From Coleofasciculaceae cyanobacterium (GTDB lineage Bacteria; Cyanobacteriota; Cyanobacteriia; Cyanobacteriales; Xenococcaceae): 53,077 nt of DNA. Of the stretch, positions 8,796 through 19,429 are shown in pieces. The stretch lies in contig DATNPK010000057.1 in the NCBI GenBank assembly GCA_036703275.1, positions 1-53,077 of the forward strand. The letters are read 5' to 3'. The position numbers and the translations under genes were made by a program. Under the pieces are notes generated by a model. The model saw only the letters and a program-made list of their open reading frames with translations, did no database searches and was not told the origin of the DNA. The number at the start of each line of letters is the position of its first letter. The first letter of the stretch is position 1.

Positions 8796-11700
8796 ATGTG
8801 TCCCCGCGTCAAATCCCGTCCAAAAACAATTCCCAATTTAAACCTCCCCAAACTGTGGATTCTTTTGGTGGGGGTCAATCAGTATCAGGATCGAAAAAAT
8901 TTATCTTCGCTACAATATTCGGCTTTAGACTGTCAGGGATTGGGGAAAGCACTCAAAGAAGCAACGGCTAGCTTTGCTAACAAGGAGGTTATCATCCATC
9001 ATGATTTTGTTAACCAACGTCCTTACCTAGCAGAAATCCAGCAAAGCATCCAACAGATTATTAACTCGGCTAGTTCAGAAGATACAATTTTATTCTACTT
9101 TTCAGGACACGGTATTTTAGAAACCAATACCCAGCAGGTAGTTTTATGTTTAGCCGATACGAATACAGAAAAACTGTTAACTACAGGTATACCATTAAAT
9201 TCTTTACTCAAGCAGTTAAGCAATTGTGCCGCTAGTCAACAGCTAGTTTGGTTAGATGCTTGTCACAGTGGCGGGATGACTCTCTGGGGTACAGCAGCAT
9301 CCTCAGCCGATCCTAGTTCCCAATTAGTTGAAGTATTGCGTCACAAAGCAGCCGAAAGCAAAGGTTTTTATGCTTTATTATCCTGCGATCGCGCGCAACA
9401 GTCATGGGAATTTCCCGAATTGGGACATGGAGTGTTTACTTATTATCTAATGCGGGGTTTGCGAGGTGAAGCTGCCGATCCACAAGGCATAATTGAAGCT
9501 GATGGTTTATATCAGTATGTTTATCATCAGACTCTAAGATATATTGATAAGACTAATCAACAAATACGCTTAATCAACCAGCAAAAAAGTAGCAGGGGAG
9601 AAAGCAAGCTACAGTCAGAATTTCCGCTACAGACTCCCAAACGGATTGTTGAGGGATTTGGCAAGGTTGTCTTAGGCAAACAGTCGCCCTGCAATTTAAA
9701 GATTAATCCCCGTCAAGCTTTAGTAGTTAATGGTAGACCTAAAGCCAATAGTAATAGTACTACTCTAGCTTTGAGCCAGGTATTGCAAAGTGCAGGAGAT
9801 TTTAACCTCAAGTACTTCCCTCAAACTAATGAACCTTGGTCACAGGTCAAAAAAGCGATCGCCACCTGTCTTAATTCTCAACCACAAGCTCAAACAAATT
9901 CTGACGGAGCGTACAAGTCCCGCCCTCGCCAGAAGGGGACAGCTCCTTACATTAGCACGGCTTTACTATATTTACGGGCAGAGATTGAAACTACCGATAC
10001 AGGAGAATCCTGGTTAGTCTTGCAGGATAATATGCGCTTATCTCGTTCTTGGTTAAGAAAAGTGCTGCAAAATTCCCGCGCCTTACAGCAGATTGTGATT
10101 TTGGACTGCGGGGGCGAACATTCTTTAGAAGACTGGATCGAAGACTTGCAGCTAGAAACAGAACGAGGACAGTGCTTGATTGCTGCCAATGCACCAGTAG
10201 GTTATGGTCAACAGTTTGCCAACACAGTCTTAGAAACGCTGCAAAATGCCGATTTTCAAGCAGGATTACCCATTGCAGCCTGGATTACTCAACTGCAAAT
10301 TGCTTTAGCAGGAACAGGAATTGTGCCTCAAGTTTGGTTGTCGGGATCTCAGGGGGTAATTGAACTGCTTACGGCTAAAAATGTTGTAGTCAGTGAAGAT
10401 AAGCAGCAAGTATTAGACTTGGGAATTTGTCCCTATATGGGATTGCAGGCTTTTGATGAAGCTAGTGCCGAATATTTTTATGGTCGAGAAGCATTAGTTC
10501 AGAAGTTGCTCAACCAGATTGCCCATAAGACAAGCATTGCGGTAGTTGGTGCTTCTGGTAGCGGTAAATCCTCGGCAGTACAGGCGGGGTTGATGGCGCA
10601 ACTGAGACAGGGCAAACAAATTCCTGGTAGCGATCGCTGGAGGCTTGGTTGTTTTCGTCCTGGCAACAAACCGATCCAAACTTTGGCTAAATTATTAACT
10701 GATTCTAGTGGTAAAGAGTCTCAAGCTCAAGAACAACTGCAAATTGAGGGATTGCTGTATCAAGGAGTTGAAGGATTTGTTTGCTGGTTAAGAACTCGTA
10801 CTGAACCGATGGTGTTACTGGTAATCGATCAGTTTGAGGAACTATTTACCCTGACAGGAGAAAGTGAACGTCAGGAGTTTCTAAAGTTAATTTTAGGCGC
10901 AATTAAATATGCAGGCGATCGCTTTAAGTTAGTTTTGACTATAAGAGCCGATTTTGTGGCTTCTTGTCTAGAAATTGCTGAATTAGCTCAAATATTGCAG
11001 AAAGATAGTATTTTAGTGCCGCCTTATTTGACTGATGCTGATTATCGCCAGGCAATAATTAAACCTGCCGAACAGGTTGGTTTGCAGGTTGAGTCGGGTT
11101 TAGTCGAAGTATTGTTACAGGATTTGGATCGTTCGGCAGCCGATTTACCCCTCTTACAGTTTGCTTTGCAGCAACTATGGTCACGTCGTGAGAATGGCAA
11201 ATTAACCCTCAAAGCTTATCAAGAACTAGAAGGAATTAAAGGTGCATTAGAAAGACAAGCACAAACAGTATACGATAGCTTAGATGTTGAATCTCAAGAT
11301 TGTGTTAGATGGATTTTTCTCAATTTGACTCAATTAGGAGAAGGTACAGAAGATACTCGTCGGCGGATTACTAAAGCGGACTTGGTCGTAGCTAAGTATC
11401 CAGAGAAATTAATTGATGAGACTCTGCGCATTCTGACCGATGCTAAATTATTGGTGGTTAATCTCGATGATGGCAGTAAGTTAGGGCAAAGCCGTAGTGC
11501 AGAGACTCCTCCAGAAAACGATGAACTATTTCTAGAAGCAATGCGCCAGCAAGCAACTGTGGAAGTCGTTCACGAAATCTTGATCCGTCATTGGTCTACC
11601 TTGCGTTGGTGGTTAGAAGAAAATCGCAGTAGATTGCGATCGCAACGTCAAATTGAACAGGCGACAGTCTTATGGTTACAAAAAAATAAACAGCCTGATT

Positions 11701-13679
11701 TTCTTTTGCGGGGTGTCCGTCTAGCCGAAGCGGAAGAGGTTTATATTAACTATGCCGATGAATTATCGGATACAGCCACGGACTTTGTTGCTGCCTGTAT
11801 TGATGCCAGACTAGCCGAAGAACAGGAAACTAAGAAACGCTTACGTAAAGCACAACAAGCTGCTACTGCATTAGGTATTTTTGGTTTATCTCTCGCTTTT
11901 GCTTGTGTAAATATCTATCAACAAAAGTTAATTACTCAATTGAAAAATATTGCTAGTTTAAATGCTACCGCTGAAGCGCAATTATTAGCGAATCAACAGT
12001 TAGAATCCTTAAACACTAGTGTGCAAGCAGGGAAACAAGTCCAACAAATAAATAGCTGGGAAAAAATCCTAGTAAATAAAGATTCTTGGCAAGATGCTGA
12101 ATTTCAAACAGCAGCTACTTTACAACAGTCTATTTATGGTAGTCAGGAATTAAAACGTCTTGAAGGTCATAGTCAACAAATCAATAGCGTTAGTATTAGT
12201 AATGATGGTCAGTTGATTGCAGGAGCTAGCGATGACCAAAGTATCATAATTTGGAATAAACAAGGTAATTTAATTAAAAGTTTAACTGGTACACAAACAA
12301 AAATAAATCCTCTTAGTGTCAATATTAATAATATTAGTCAGCAAATAAATAATCCTCTATACCGAGAAGAAGCTAAAATTTACTCGGTATCTACTATAGG
12401 TGAAAAAAAAGTTGAACTAAGAGCAAAATATAATCAGCAATTAATTAATTCTTATTCCCATACAGAACCAGTCAATCGGATTAGTATTAGTTCTGATGGC
12501 AAGTTGATAGCTACTGCTACTATCGACAGTAAAATTCATATCTGGAGTAAAGAAGGAATTTTACAACAAACTTTGAATGGACATACAGGAGAAGTATTAG
12601 ATATTAAGTTTATGCCTGGTGAAATTAAAAGCGATTACTATCAACTAATATCTACTGGTGTCGATAAAACTGTAAGAATATGGCAGGTATTTAATCGCTA
12701 TTCTAATCAAAATGAAACTATTTATAGTATTGCATTTTCTCCGATAATTAATAATACTTTTGCTACTGCTGATTGGAATGGGAAGATTAAAATCTGGCGT
12801 AATTATCCTGATGGCACACCAAAGCTAATTCGTACTTTAGCAGGACATCAAGATACTATTTCCCAAATCAAATATAGTCCAGATGGTAAATTAATTGCTT
12901 CCGCTAGTTGGGATAAAACAATCAAACTTTGGGATGCGGAAAACGGTAAATTAATTGACAGCTTGATAGGACATCAAGACGGAGTTAACAGCATTGCTTT
13001 TAGTCCCGATAGTCAGACTCTAATTTCTGGTAGTGAAGATCGAACTATTAAAATATGGAACATAACTAATCAACCAAAATTAAGCCAAACTCTGACAGGA
13101 CATACCGATAGTATTAAAGCTGTAACTATTAGTCCTGATGGTAGGTTAATTGCTTCGGCTGGTTACGACAATACAATTAAACTATGGACGTTGGCAGGAA
13201 AATTATTACAAACTATTGATGCACATAACCTCGCTATCACTTCCTTAACATTTACTTCTGATAGTCAAACTCTTGCTTCAGCTAGTTGGGACAATACCGT
13301 TAAGCTTTGGTCAATACAAGATGCAGGCAAAACCAACCAGTTATTACATATTCTCACAGGACATCAAGACGGCGTAACTACGATCGCCCTTAATGCTGAT
13401 GGTACATTATTAGCTTCTGGTAGTGGCGATCGCACTATCAGGCTTTGGGATACTCAAACAGGAGAGTTAATTAAAAGCCTACGGGGACATACCAGCCAAA
13501 TCAATAGTCTGACTTTTAGTAGCAACGATCAATTTATGATTAGTGCCGAAGAACAACAAGGCTTATTCTGGTGGAATTTAGATTTAGATAATCTTTTAAC
13601 TCAAGGGTGCGATCGCCTGTCTGATTATCTCTCGACTAATCCCAAGGTCAAACAAAATGAGCAAGAATTATGTCAGTAA
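8796..13679 (+). CDS. Caspase-like / STAND ATPase / WD40 protein
   Basis: 1627 residues. Domain order: (1) peptidase C14 caspase-like domain, about 20-270, with the catalytic pair H105 (FSGHG) and C156 (DACHSGG); (2) a second caspase-like fold, about 300-530, that has lost the His motif (LLYLRAE replaces the SGHG region) but keeps DCGG at C438, so probably inactive; (3) an nSTAND-type ATPase with Walker A GASGSGKS (585-592) and Walker [11 protein letters not shown] (673-682); (4) one membrane helix, about 1022-1042; (5) about ten WD40 repeats, 1120-1605, and a C-terminal tail with DYLSTNP. STAND proteins act as signal-gated switches; the WD40 part probably senses the signal and the caspase domain is the effector. 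The target and trigger are unknown. A palindromic insertion lies at 9906-9946. Confidence 0.93.
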   Translation: MCPRVKSRPKTIPNLNLPKLWILLVGVNQYQDRKNLSSLQYSALDCQGLGKALKEATASFANKEVIIHHDFVNQRPYLAEIQQSIQQIINSASSEDTILFYFSGHGILETNTQQVVLCLADTNTEKLLTTGIPLNSLLKQLSNCAASQQLVWLDACHSGGMTLWGTAASSADPSSQLVEVLRHKAAESKGFYALLSCDRAQQSWEFPELGHGVFTYYLMRGLRGEAADPQGIIEADGLYQYVYHQTLRYIDKTNQQIRLINQQKSSRGESKLQSEFPLQTPKRIVEGFGKVVLGKQSPCNLKINPRQALVVNGRPKANSNSTTLALSQVLQSAGDFNLKYFPQTNEPWSQVKKAIATCLNSQPQAQTNSDGAYKSRPRQKGTAPYISTALLYLRAEIETTDTGESWLVLQDNMRLSRSWLRKVLQNSRALQQIVILDCGGEHSLEDWIEDLQLETERGQCLIAANAPVGYGQQFANTVLETLQNADFQAGLPIAAWITQLQIALAGTGIVPQVWLSGSQGVIELLTAKNVVVSEDKQQVLDLGICPYMGLQAFDEASAEYFYGREALVQKLLNQIAHKTSIAVVGASGSGKSSAVQAGLMAQLRQGKQIPGSDRWRLGCFRPGNKPIQTLAKLLTDSSGKESQAQEQLQIEGLLYQGVEGFVCWLRTRTEPMVLLVIDQFEELFTLTGESERQEFLKLILGAIKYAGDRFKLVLTIRADFVASCLEIAELAQILQKDSILVPPYLTDADYRQAIIKPAEQVGLQVESGLVEVLLQDLDRSAADLPLLQFALQQLWSRRENGKLTLKAYQELEGIKGALERQAQTVYDSLDVESQDCVRWIFLNLTQLGEGTEDTRRRITKADLVVAKYPEKLIDETLRILTDAKLLVVNLDDGSKLGQSRSAETPPENDELFLEAMRQQATVEVVHEILIRHWSTLRWWLEENRSRLRSQRQIEQATVLWLQKNKQPDFLLRGVRLAEAEEVYINYADELSDTATDFVAACIDARLAEEQETKKRLRKAQQAATALGIFGLSLAFACVNIYQQKLITQLKNIASLNATAEAQLLANQQLESLNTSVQAGKQVQQINSWEKILVNKDSWQDAEFQTAATLQQSIYGSQELKRLEGHSQQINSVSISNDGQLIAGASDDQSIIIWNKQGNLIKSLTGTQTKINPLSVNINNISQQINNPLYREEAKIYSVSTIGEKKVELRAKYNQQLINSYSHTEPVNRISISSDGKLIATATIDSKIHIWSKEGILQQTLNGHTGEVLDIKFMPGEIKSDYYQLISTGVDKTVRIWQVFNRYSNQNETIYSIAFSPIINNTFATADWNGKIKIWRNYPDGTPKLIRTLAGHQDTISQIKYSPDGKLIASASWDKTIKLWDAENGKLIDSLIGHQDGVNSIAFSPDSQTLISGSEDRTIKIWNITNQPKLSQTLTGHTDSIKAVTISPDGRLIASAGYDNTIKLWTLAGKLLQTIDAHNLAITSLTFTSDSQTLASASWDNTVKLWSIQDAGKTNQLLHILTGHQDGVTTIALNADGTLLASGSGDRTIRLWDTQTGELIKSLRGHTSQINSLTFSSNDQFMISAEEQQGLFWWNLDLDNLLTQGCDRLSDYLSTNPKVKQNEQELCQ
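9906..9946. repeat. Palindromic insertion inside the STAND gene
   Basis: GGAGC (9906-9910) pairs with GCTCC (9942-9946), and inside it GTCCC pairs with GGGAC. It encodes a basic low-complexity stretch ([11 protein letters not shown]) in the linker of the second caspase-like domain and keeps the reading frame. It resembles the hairpin insertion in tnpB at 300-395 in kind, not in sequence. Confidence 0.5.
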
Positions 13680-13699
13680 AATAAATCGCTCGCAGTTAA

Positions 13700-13828
13700 A
13701 AAGATCGAAGATTAGTAGAACTTGAGGTTTTTGAACTTAAAAGAAAGGCTCAAGAAGTTGAAGCAATCATAAGGGATAGACAATCCCAGTTGAATAATTT
13801 ACTTCAAAAATATCAGCAATCAAACTAG
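13700..13828 (+). pseudogene. Possible coiled-coil gene remnant
   Basis: A stop-to-stop frame of 42 codons reads as a charged helix (VELEVFELKRKAQEVEAIIR...) ending in TAG at 13826. There is no ATG or GTG start in the frame. It could be the tail of a small coiled-coil protein whose 5' part was lost between the STAND gene and ndhL, or chance. Low confidence. Confidence 0.25.
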
Positions 13829-13888
13829 TTTTATCAGCTACAAGTAAGAAACTTAGAAAATCTGTGCGTTTGCCCTGGTAGAATAACA

Positions 13889-14152
13889 ATGTCAGAAATT
13901 TCCTCACAGTTAAACGCTATTATGCTACTTACAGAGACTAACTTAGTTGCCTTATTATATTTGGTTCTCAGTGGCACATATCTTTTGGTGTTACCAGCAT
14001 TGGTCTATTTCTATCTCAGCAAGCGTTGGTACGTTGCTGGTTCGATTGAACGATTAATTATGTATCTTTTTGTGTTCTTGAGCTTTCCTGGGATGATCTT
14101 GCTCAGCCCTTTTCTTAATTTTCGTCCTAAACGTCGCAATTTAAAAGCTTAA
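13889..14152 (+). CDS. ndhL: NAD(P)H-quinone oxidoreductase subunit L
   Basis: 87 residues with two membrane helices. NdhL is a small membrane subunit specific to the cyanobacterial and plant NDH-1 complex, which runs cyclic electron flow, respiration and CO2 uptake. The motif ALVYFYLSKRWYVAGSIER, the following FPGMILLSPFLNFRPKRR and the overall length are diagnostic. Family members are often a little shorter, so the ATG at 13922 (MLLTETNLV) is an alternative start. It heads a tight group with the DUF3007 gene (9-base gap) and trpA, an order common in cyanobacteria. Confidence 0.95.
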   Translation: MSEISSQLNAIMLLTETNLVALLYLVLSGTYLLVLPALVYFYLSKRWYVAGSIERLIMYLFVFLSFPGMILLSPFLNFRPKRRNLKA

Positions 14153-14161
14153 AATAATAAT

Positions 14162-14467
14162 ATGCGTAGAATCGATGCTCTTGGTATTGCTCTGGGTGTA
14201 TTTATTGGGGCTGGATTGGTTTATGTTGCGCTGCGAATATTTGGTCTAGATGGTATAAAGGCAGGAATCTGGACTCAAACAGCTTTGGTTATTGGTTTAG
14301 TTGGCTGGTCTTTAACCTATTTAATACGGGTTGGGAGCAAACGCATGACTTATAATCAACAGCTCAAAGATTATGAGGAGGCTGTGATGCAAAAACGTCT
14401 AGAAGAGATGTCTCCTGAAGAATTAGCTCAACTACAGCAAGAGATTGAGCAGGGAAAAGAATCCTAG
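14162..14467 (+). CDS. DUF3007 family protein
   Basis: 101 residues: two membrane helices (about 8-28 and 38-57) followed by the conserved MTYNQQLKDYEEAV and an acidic C-terminal helix, EEMSPEELAQLQQEIEQ. This is the DUF3007 pattern, found in cyanobacteria and plastid-bearing organisms, of unknown function. It lies 9 bases after ndhL, so the two are almost certainly cotranscribed. A thylakoid location is plausible but inferred from the neighbour only. Confidence 0.9.
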   Translation: MRRIDALGIALGVFIGAGLVYVALRIFGLDGIKAGIWTQTALVIGLVGWSLTYLIRVGSKRMTYNQQLKDYEEAVMQKRLEEMSPEELAQLQQEIEQGKES

Positions 14468-14507
14468 ATATTTCAATTATTGTAAGTTTTAATCAAATTA
14501 ATTTTAT

Positions 14508-15302
14508 ATGATGAATGTTGCTCGTTGCTTTCAAGATCTCAAACAAAATTCTCAATGTGCTTTAATTCCCTTTGTCACGGCGGGAGATCCAGATTTAGAA
14601 ACGACGGCTAAAGCACTAGAAGTCTTAGCCGATAATGGAGCAGATCTGATTGAATTAGGCGTTCCCTATTCCGATCCTCTGGCTGATGGTCCTACTATTC
14701 AAGCAGCAGCAACTAGAGCTTTACAAAAAGGTGTCCAGTTAGAAGATGTTTTGGCAGTAGTTACCAAGGTAACAAGCAAAATAAATGTCCCAATTATTTT
14801 ATTTACCTACTACAATCCAATCTATTACCGTGGCATTGAGTCTTTTCTGCGGCAAGTAAAGGAGGCAGGAGTTAGTGGTTTGGTTGTCCCCGATCTTCCT
14901 TTAGAAGAAGCGGAAGTCTTGCTTAAGCCAGCAGCCGAAATTGGCATTGAAGTAACGTTGTTGGTTGCCCCTACTAGTTCTCAATCAAGAATTGAGGCGA
15001 TCGCCGCTAAATCTCAAGGCTTCATTTATTTGGTTTCGGTAACTGGTGTGACGGGAGTTCGCACCCAAATGGCAACAGAGGTCAAAGATCTGCTAGCAAA
15101 TTTGCATAGCGCCACCGATAAACCCATCGGAGTCGGTTTTGGTATTTCTGACCCTGAACAGGCAAAGCAGGTCAAAGACTGGGGGGCAGATGCCATAATT
15201 GTCGGCAGTGCCATCGTCAAACGTTTAGCAGAAGGAACTCCAGAATCAGGACTAAAGGCGATCGGCGAATTTTGTCATTCCCTTAAACAAGCGATTTCCT
15301 AA
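14508..15302 (+). CDS. trpA: Tryptophan synthase alpha chain
   Basis: 264 residues. Cleaves indole-3-glycerol phosphate to indole and glyceraldehyde 3-phosphate; the indole passes to TrpB. Signature: [19 protein letters not shown], with catalytic E49 and D60 at the same numbers as in the enterobacterial enzyme. The phosphate-binding part [11 protein letters not shown] and [10 protein letters not shown] are also present. Two consecutive ATGs (14508, 14511) can start it. It follows the DUF3007 gene by 40 bases; no other trp gene is in the window, which is normal for cyanobacteria, whose trp genes are scattered. Confidence 0.97.
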   Translation: MMNVARCFQDLKQNSQCALIPFVTAGDPDLETTAKALEVLADNGADLIELGVPYSDPLADGPTIQAAATRALQKGVQLEDVLAVVTKVTSKINVPIILFTYYNPIYYRGIESFLRQVKEAGVSGLVVPDLPLEEAEVLLKPAAEIGIEVTLLVAPTSSQSRIEAIAAKSQGFIYLVSVTGVTGVRTQMATEVKDLLANLHSATDKPIGVGFGISDPEQAKQVKDWGADAIIVGSAIVKRLAEGTPESGLKAIGEFCHSLKQAIS

Positions 15303-15529
15303 AGCAATAATTCTGGAGTTACTAATTAAGACCTAAACAACAAGTCGTGTAAACAAATTAGCCACTTATTTTAATTCTTAATTGAACTATCTTGTTGTTG
15401 AGGATGGTAGTTGGCGATTTTTCGCTATTGCATCAATAACGAAGTCATTTATAGATGCATTAGCCTATTTACATTCTACAAAAAAAAGAATAATACAATT
15501 AACTCAATAAACTAAATTGTAACTTTAAA

Positions 15530-15802
15530 TCAGGCTCTGCCATAGCTGCTACTTTTAGGACTATCTGGTGGTAGGAGAGAATTAGGCAAATCGTCAAAAT
15601 TTTTCTGGACTGCTTTACAAAATTCTTTCATCTGAGCAACCGTCATCGTTGGTTCAGCCTGTCCTTTTTCCCAGCGACGAATAGTAGATACTGCTACACC
15701 AATTTCTCTGGCTAGTTGTTCTTGGGACAATTTAACGTTTAGTCTTAACCTTTTAAAAGGTGAATTTGTTTCTTGACGCTGAGATTTTTTAGGTCTTGTC
15801 AT
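15530..15802 (-). CDS. XRE-type helix-turn-helix protein
   Basis: 90 residues with one HTH_3/XRE DNA-binding domain: RLNVKLSQEQLAREIGVAV followed by STIRRWEKGQAEP. A basic N-terminal arm (MTRPKKSQRQ) and a short Pro/Ser tail flank it. No second domain is visible, so it is a minimal DNA-binding protein. Starts at ATG. It is convergent with trpA and upstream of it lies the long gene-free stretch, so its targets are unknown. Confidence 0.85.
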   Translation of the reverse strand: MTRPKKSQRQETNSPFKRLRLNVKLSQEQLAREIGVAVSTIRRWEKGQAEPTMTVAQMKEFCKAVQKNFDDLPNSLLPPDSPKSSSYGRA

Positions 15803-16580
15803 AATATTTAGATAATTTTTAGTAACTATAGAATAGTGGATAGTAATTATTTAGACAGCATAAACACCAGAAATGTTTATCTTGAAATTGAATTTTATTG
15901 CTGTCATTAGCAATAAAAAATCAACATATGCAAAAAAACATTACCAGTTATTAATCGGTAATCTATTTGCTATCAGCTAAATAGATAGTATCGGACAGCC
16001 ATAAAAACTCGCATTGGTGTATAAATAAAATAAGAGTAATTACTGAATTAGAAAATATAGAATAGATTGGTAGTAATCCCGTAATAATATAAATGTTATT
16101 TTATAAAGCAATAACATCATATTTTGGAGACCAATACGCTCGATTTATACGCTCAATTTTGTCCTATACTAACAAATAAAAAATATAAGACTATTCGCAA
16201 AAACACCGAATTTTGCAATTAACCAAAAAAGAACTTTTAAGCATATTTAGCTTGTTTAATATTCCAATTATTAATTATTTGTTAAATAATTAATAATTCA
16301 ATAAAGGTTGATTATTTCGGTGATTATGCTGAAGCTAATCTTGTGCTTTACTGATAAAAATAATTAGAGATAAGCTGGGAAATACTATGCCAAATCTAGG
16401 CTTACCACTAAACCTATCGCTGCTAAACAAATAAATATGTTGTCCGAAAATTTTGCCACCAAGAACATCTAATAGAGCTTATCAATCTCTAAGCTCGTGA
16501 AGTGTTATTTTAGAATGTTAAAGTTAAACTGTAAAAGTCGAATTTTCAGCTTATTTAGACAAAAAGCAAGTATAAGTGGT
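15803..16580. other. AT-rich gene-free stretch
   Basis: No convincing reading frame on either strand. The most notable item is a perfect 15-bp inverted repeat with a 3-base loop at 16266-16298, made only of A and T. Together with the structured RNA that follows, this makes 1.38 kb without a protein gene, long for this window. Confidence 0.5.
16266..16298. repeat. Perfect 15-bp A/T inverted repeat
   Basis: AATTATTAATTATTT (16266-16280), loop gtt, then the exact reverse complement (16284-16298). No T-run follows on either strand, so it is not a standard terminator. It may mark a former insertion or act as a cruciform; unknown. Confidence 0.5.
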
Positions 16581-16616
16581 AAAAAAGGCTATCTCTTCGG
16601 AACTTCCGAAGAGATA
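16580..16616 (-). terminator. Rho-independent terminator of the orphan RNA
   Basis: A 13-bp perfect stem (TATCTCTTCGGAA / TTCCGAAGAGATA, 16590-16616) is followed on the minus strand by GCC and a run of six T (complement of 16581-16586). It begins 11 bases after the end of the structured RNA core, which suits termination of that transcript. Confidence 0.8.
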
Positions 16617-16626
16617 ATAAGCTGTA

Positions 16627-16930
16627 GTGACTTCTCTCATCCTAAATCAAAGATTTAGAACGAGCTTCATAACCTCGCGATTAGGCTTTACTGCCCGATG
16701 CCACTTGTCTAGACAAGATGATTTGCTCACAATGTCCCCGACAGCCCGACTTGACAGTCAATTTATTCCCCCGTAGACCACGGGTACTAACGGAATATGA
16801 ATAATCAAATTACTAATACTCCTAATTACGCTTGGTATTTTACCGACACAACTCTTGTGTCGAACCCATTACCAAATTGTCAAGGTGCGTCTTGAAACAA
16901 TAGCTCTATGAGGGAAACCTTCAAGACCGC
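16627..16930 (-). ncRNA. Structured RNA resembling HEARO/omegaRNA, without nuclease gene
   Basis: Read on the minus strand, this stretch has many stable paired elements in order: GTCTTGAA/TTCAAGAC (8 bp), CGACACAA-gag-TTGTGTCG, GGTA-aaa-TACC, CCCGT/ACGGG, the palindrome CTTGTCTAGACAAG, GGC...GCC around ATCGGGCAGTAAA, GAG...CTC around GTTATGAA, and CTAAATC-ttt-GATTTAG, ending in GAGAGAAGTCAC. From memory, this layout and ending match guide-RNA scaffolds of IscB (the HEARO family) or TnpB elements in cyanobacteria. No iscB or tnpB lies next to it; a terminator follows at once. In IscB systems the guide is at the RNA's 5' end, here near 16931-16955. A weak promoter (TTCAAG - 16 bases - TATGTT) would start it near there. 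Family assignment needs a covariance search. Confidence 0.6.
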
Positions 16931-17183
16931 TTTGTTTCGCAAATAGTATCAACTTACAGCAACATAGGCTAGATTTGTGATACTTGAACAAGTATACAAT
17001 GCCTAAGACTATTGATATATAAAGAGTTCGTGAATTGCTATTTAACCGCTTAGTTTGATTCATCTCTCACTAAGTTCTTCAAACTTAGAGAAAGAATTCT
17101 CTTACGCCAAAGTTAAATACCAGAGCTATTTGTCCTAATCCTTTTAAGTGTTAACTATTAATAAGATGCTTCAAAGGCGTTGA

Positions 17184-17909
17184 TTACTCGTAGTTAACAA
17201 TTCGAGCAAAGCTGCTGGCAGATAAACTTGCGCCGCCAACCAAAGCTCCATCGATTTCAGACTGAGCCATAATTTCAGCCACATTACTAGGCTTTACCGA
17301 ACCACCATATTGAATAGATACATCTTGGTTATCTAATTGTTGGCGAATAATACCGATAACGCGGTTTGCTTCTTTAGATTCACAAGTATCACCTGTCCCA
17401 ATTGCCCAGATTGGCTCATAGGCAATTACTAAGTTGTTTTGATCTACTCCGACTAAATCCTTTTTTAGCTGACTTATAATAACGTTTTCTGTTTCTTCAG
17501 CATCTCTTTGTTCTTTAGTTTCACCAACGCAAAGAATCGGTTTCAATCCATATTGTTGGGCTGCCTTTAATCGCAGATTTACCGTTTCGTCTGTTTCCCC
17601 AAAATACTGTCTTCTCTCGCTATGACCAACAATCACATAATCAACGCCGATTTCTGTCAGCATTTCTCCAGAAATTTCTCCAGTATATGCACCTTCAGTT
17701 TCCCAATGGATGTTTTGAGACCCTAACATGATCCTGCTACCATGCAGATTTTTTGACATTACAGTCAGGGAAGTAAACGGGGCGCACAAAACAATCTCTC
17801 GTTCTTCTCTCGTTTCTTCAATCTCAGATTTGAACGTCTGTACAAAAGCCAAGGACTCTGCCTGATTTTTGTGCATCTTCCAATTACCAGCAATTATTAT
17901 TTTTCGCAC
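17184..17909 (-). CDS. tpiA: Triosephosphate isomerase
   Basis: 241 residues. Interconverts dihydroxyacetone phosphate and glyceraldehyde 3-phosphate in the Calvin cycle and glycolysis. All catalytic parts are visible: GNWKMHK (8-14, catalytic K11), VIVGHSERR (H96), [11 protein letters not shown] (catalytic E165), and the phosphate-binding YGGSVKPSN and GALVGGASL. The start is GTG at 17909, which gives the normal [12 protein letters not shown] terminus; no ATG fits better. It is a single gene on the minus strand, bounded by two long spacers. Confidence 0.97.
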   Translation of the reverse strand: MRKIIIAGNWKMHKNQAESLAFVQTFKSEIEETREEREIVLCAPFTSLTVMSKNLHGSRIMLGSQNIHWETEGAYTGEISGEMLTEIGVDYVIVGHSERRQYFGETDETVNLRLKAAQQYGLKPILCVGETKEQRDAEETENVIISQLKKDLVGVDQNNLVIAYEPIWAIGTGDTCESKEANRVIGIIRQQLDNQDVSIQYGGSVKPSNVAEIMAQSEIDGALVGGASLSASSFARIVNYE

Positions 17910-18423
17910 AATCTAAAAAACAACCTAAATTCTCTGCAAATCTAAGTTTAAGGCTTCGTGGGGGGTTAAGGCTAGATTATCAAAAGTACTGTCAATTTTG
18001 TATTGCCAGATCACACAATGCCAGATAAAAAACTTAATTTCTTTAAAAAACTTAACTTTTCTTATAAAAAATGGCTATATTTTAATATACAGTCACAAAA
18101 TTTGCTCGGTCTATTTCTGTTAAAGATGTTTGCTCTGATTAGCGTGACGGTTTCAAAATAGCAATTATTACTTTGCTCATATTGTTTAAATTTTGTAACT
18201 ACTTATTGTTTTAAAACTTAATAATATTGTCAGCAAGTAGATAGCGCTACATTTTTAATTGGCTGTTAGTTTACTGAATCTTGTTGGTGAGTGATCGATA
18301 AAATATCAAAAATGCGATCGCCTTACTTAGTTTACTTAAGTTTTGGCGGTCGTTTCTTTTTCTGTATTATGGATTGGAAGATGAATCATCGGCGAGTTAC
18401 TCAAAATTAGAAGACTTAATCGG
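17910..18423. other. Intergenic region, 514 bases
   Basis: Divergent spacer between tpiA and the psiE-like gene. It is AT-rich, with one HIP1 site near 18315. It must contain both promoters, but I see no clear boxes, hairpins or small reading frames. Confidence 0.45.
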
Positions 18424-18897
18424 ATGACCAAGCCAAAAAGAGGAGTATGGGGTTTATTAAAGCAAGCGACTACAGACGAGAGTTATCTTAAATTAATTCA
18501 CTGGATTGAAAACTTTGTCGCCAAAACCTTGTCTTTGACCTTATCAGTGGTAATCCTGATTGCTTTAGGAGATTTAATTTTCTTTCTCATCGAAGATGTA
18601 ATTAATGACCCCAAAGGCTTCTATAACAAAAGCTTGATTGAACTCTTTGGCTCATTTCTGAATATTTTGATTGCCTTAGAATTACTAGAAAATATTACTG
18701 CCTATCTTAAAAAACATATTGTTCAGTTGGAATTGGTGATTGTTACGTCCTTAATTGCGGTTGCGCGTAAGATAATTATTTTTGACCTGCAAAAGTATAC
18801 CAACTCAGATTTAATCGCTTTGGGTATAGCGATTATCTGTTTATCTGCTAGCTATTGGCTAATTAAAACGGTAAACGAAAGAAACAAATCTAATTAA
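18424..18897 (+). CDS. PsiE-like membrane protein
   Basis: 157 residues with four membrane helices (about 34-58, 76-96, 103-121, 131-148). The layout and motifs, such as ALGDLIFFLIEDVI and LVIVTSLIAVARKIIIFD, match the phosphate-starvation-inducible PsiE family, common in cyanobacteria and of unknown function. In Escherichia coli psiE is phosphate- and cAMP-regulated; I see no clear Pho box here. Starts at ATG. Confidence 0.8.
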   Translation: MTKPKRGVWGLLKQATTDESYLKLIHWIENFVAKTLSLTLSVVILIALGDLIFFLIEDVINDPKGFYNKSLIELFGSFLNILIALELLENITAYLKKHIVQLELVIVTSLIAVARKIIIFDLQKYTNSDLIALGIAIICLSASYWLIKTVNERNKSN

Positions 18898-19097
18898 CAT
18901 ATATTGCGCTTTTGATCGAGGTAGAAACAATGAATTTTGTCTTGAAGACCAAGAATCATGAGAAATTGTGTTTAAATTGCCTATCAATACTGCTAATAGC
19001 GGTAAGTTAGCATTTGACTTTCCTAATATTTGTTAAAATGTTATTTTGCAGTTAATTCTGCATTTATCAAATAATTAGCTAAGAGGCATCGCCATCA

Positions 19098-19325
19098 ATG
19101 CAAAGAAAAAGTTCTTTTAACTCTTCCCACATTATGTATCGTTCCGAAGAACTAGTGAGCGCAGCTTCTAATCGATATCGCATTACCGTTCAGGTTGCTA
19201 ATCGGGCTAAACGCCGTCGTTATGAAGAACTAGAAAATTTTGATGACCCGACAATGAAGCCTGTAATTCGCGCCATTATTGAAATGTCTGATGAGTTAAC
19301 TCAACCAGAAATCATTGGCGATTAA
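19098..19325 (+). CDS. rpoZ: RNA polymerase omega subunit
   Basis: 75 residues. The omega subunit helps assemble and stabilise RNA polymerase; in cyanobacteria it influences sigma-factor use. The conserved core is [20 protein letters not shown] with [11 protein letters not shown]. Length and sequence are typical for cyanobacteria. It starts at ATG and is followed 104 bases later by the DUF1818 gene on the same strand, an order often seen in cyanobacteria. Confidence 0.95.
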   Translation: MQRKSSFNSSHIMYRSEELVSAASNRYRITVQVANRAKRRRYEELENFDDPTMKPVIRAIIEMSDELTQPEIIGD

Positions 19326-19429
19326 AGAAGATTATTTTTATTACTCATTAACAGGCTTATAGCTGCGTATAGTAATGCAGTTCTAACAAATTTATTACTG
19401 AGAATTAATAACGTCAAAAATTGTCACGT

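Noticed and set aside
16869-17063. 64-codon frame on the minus strand
   Set aside because: It overlaps the structured RNA and its upstream region, has no family match and no codon signal; the RNA reading explains the sequence better.
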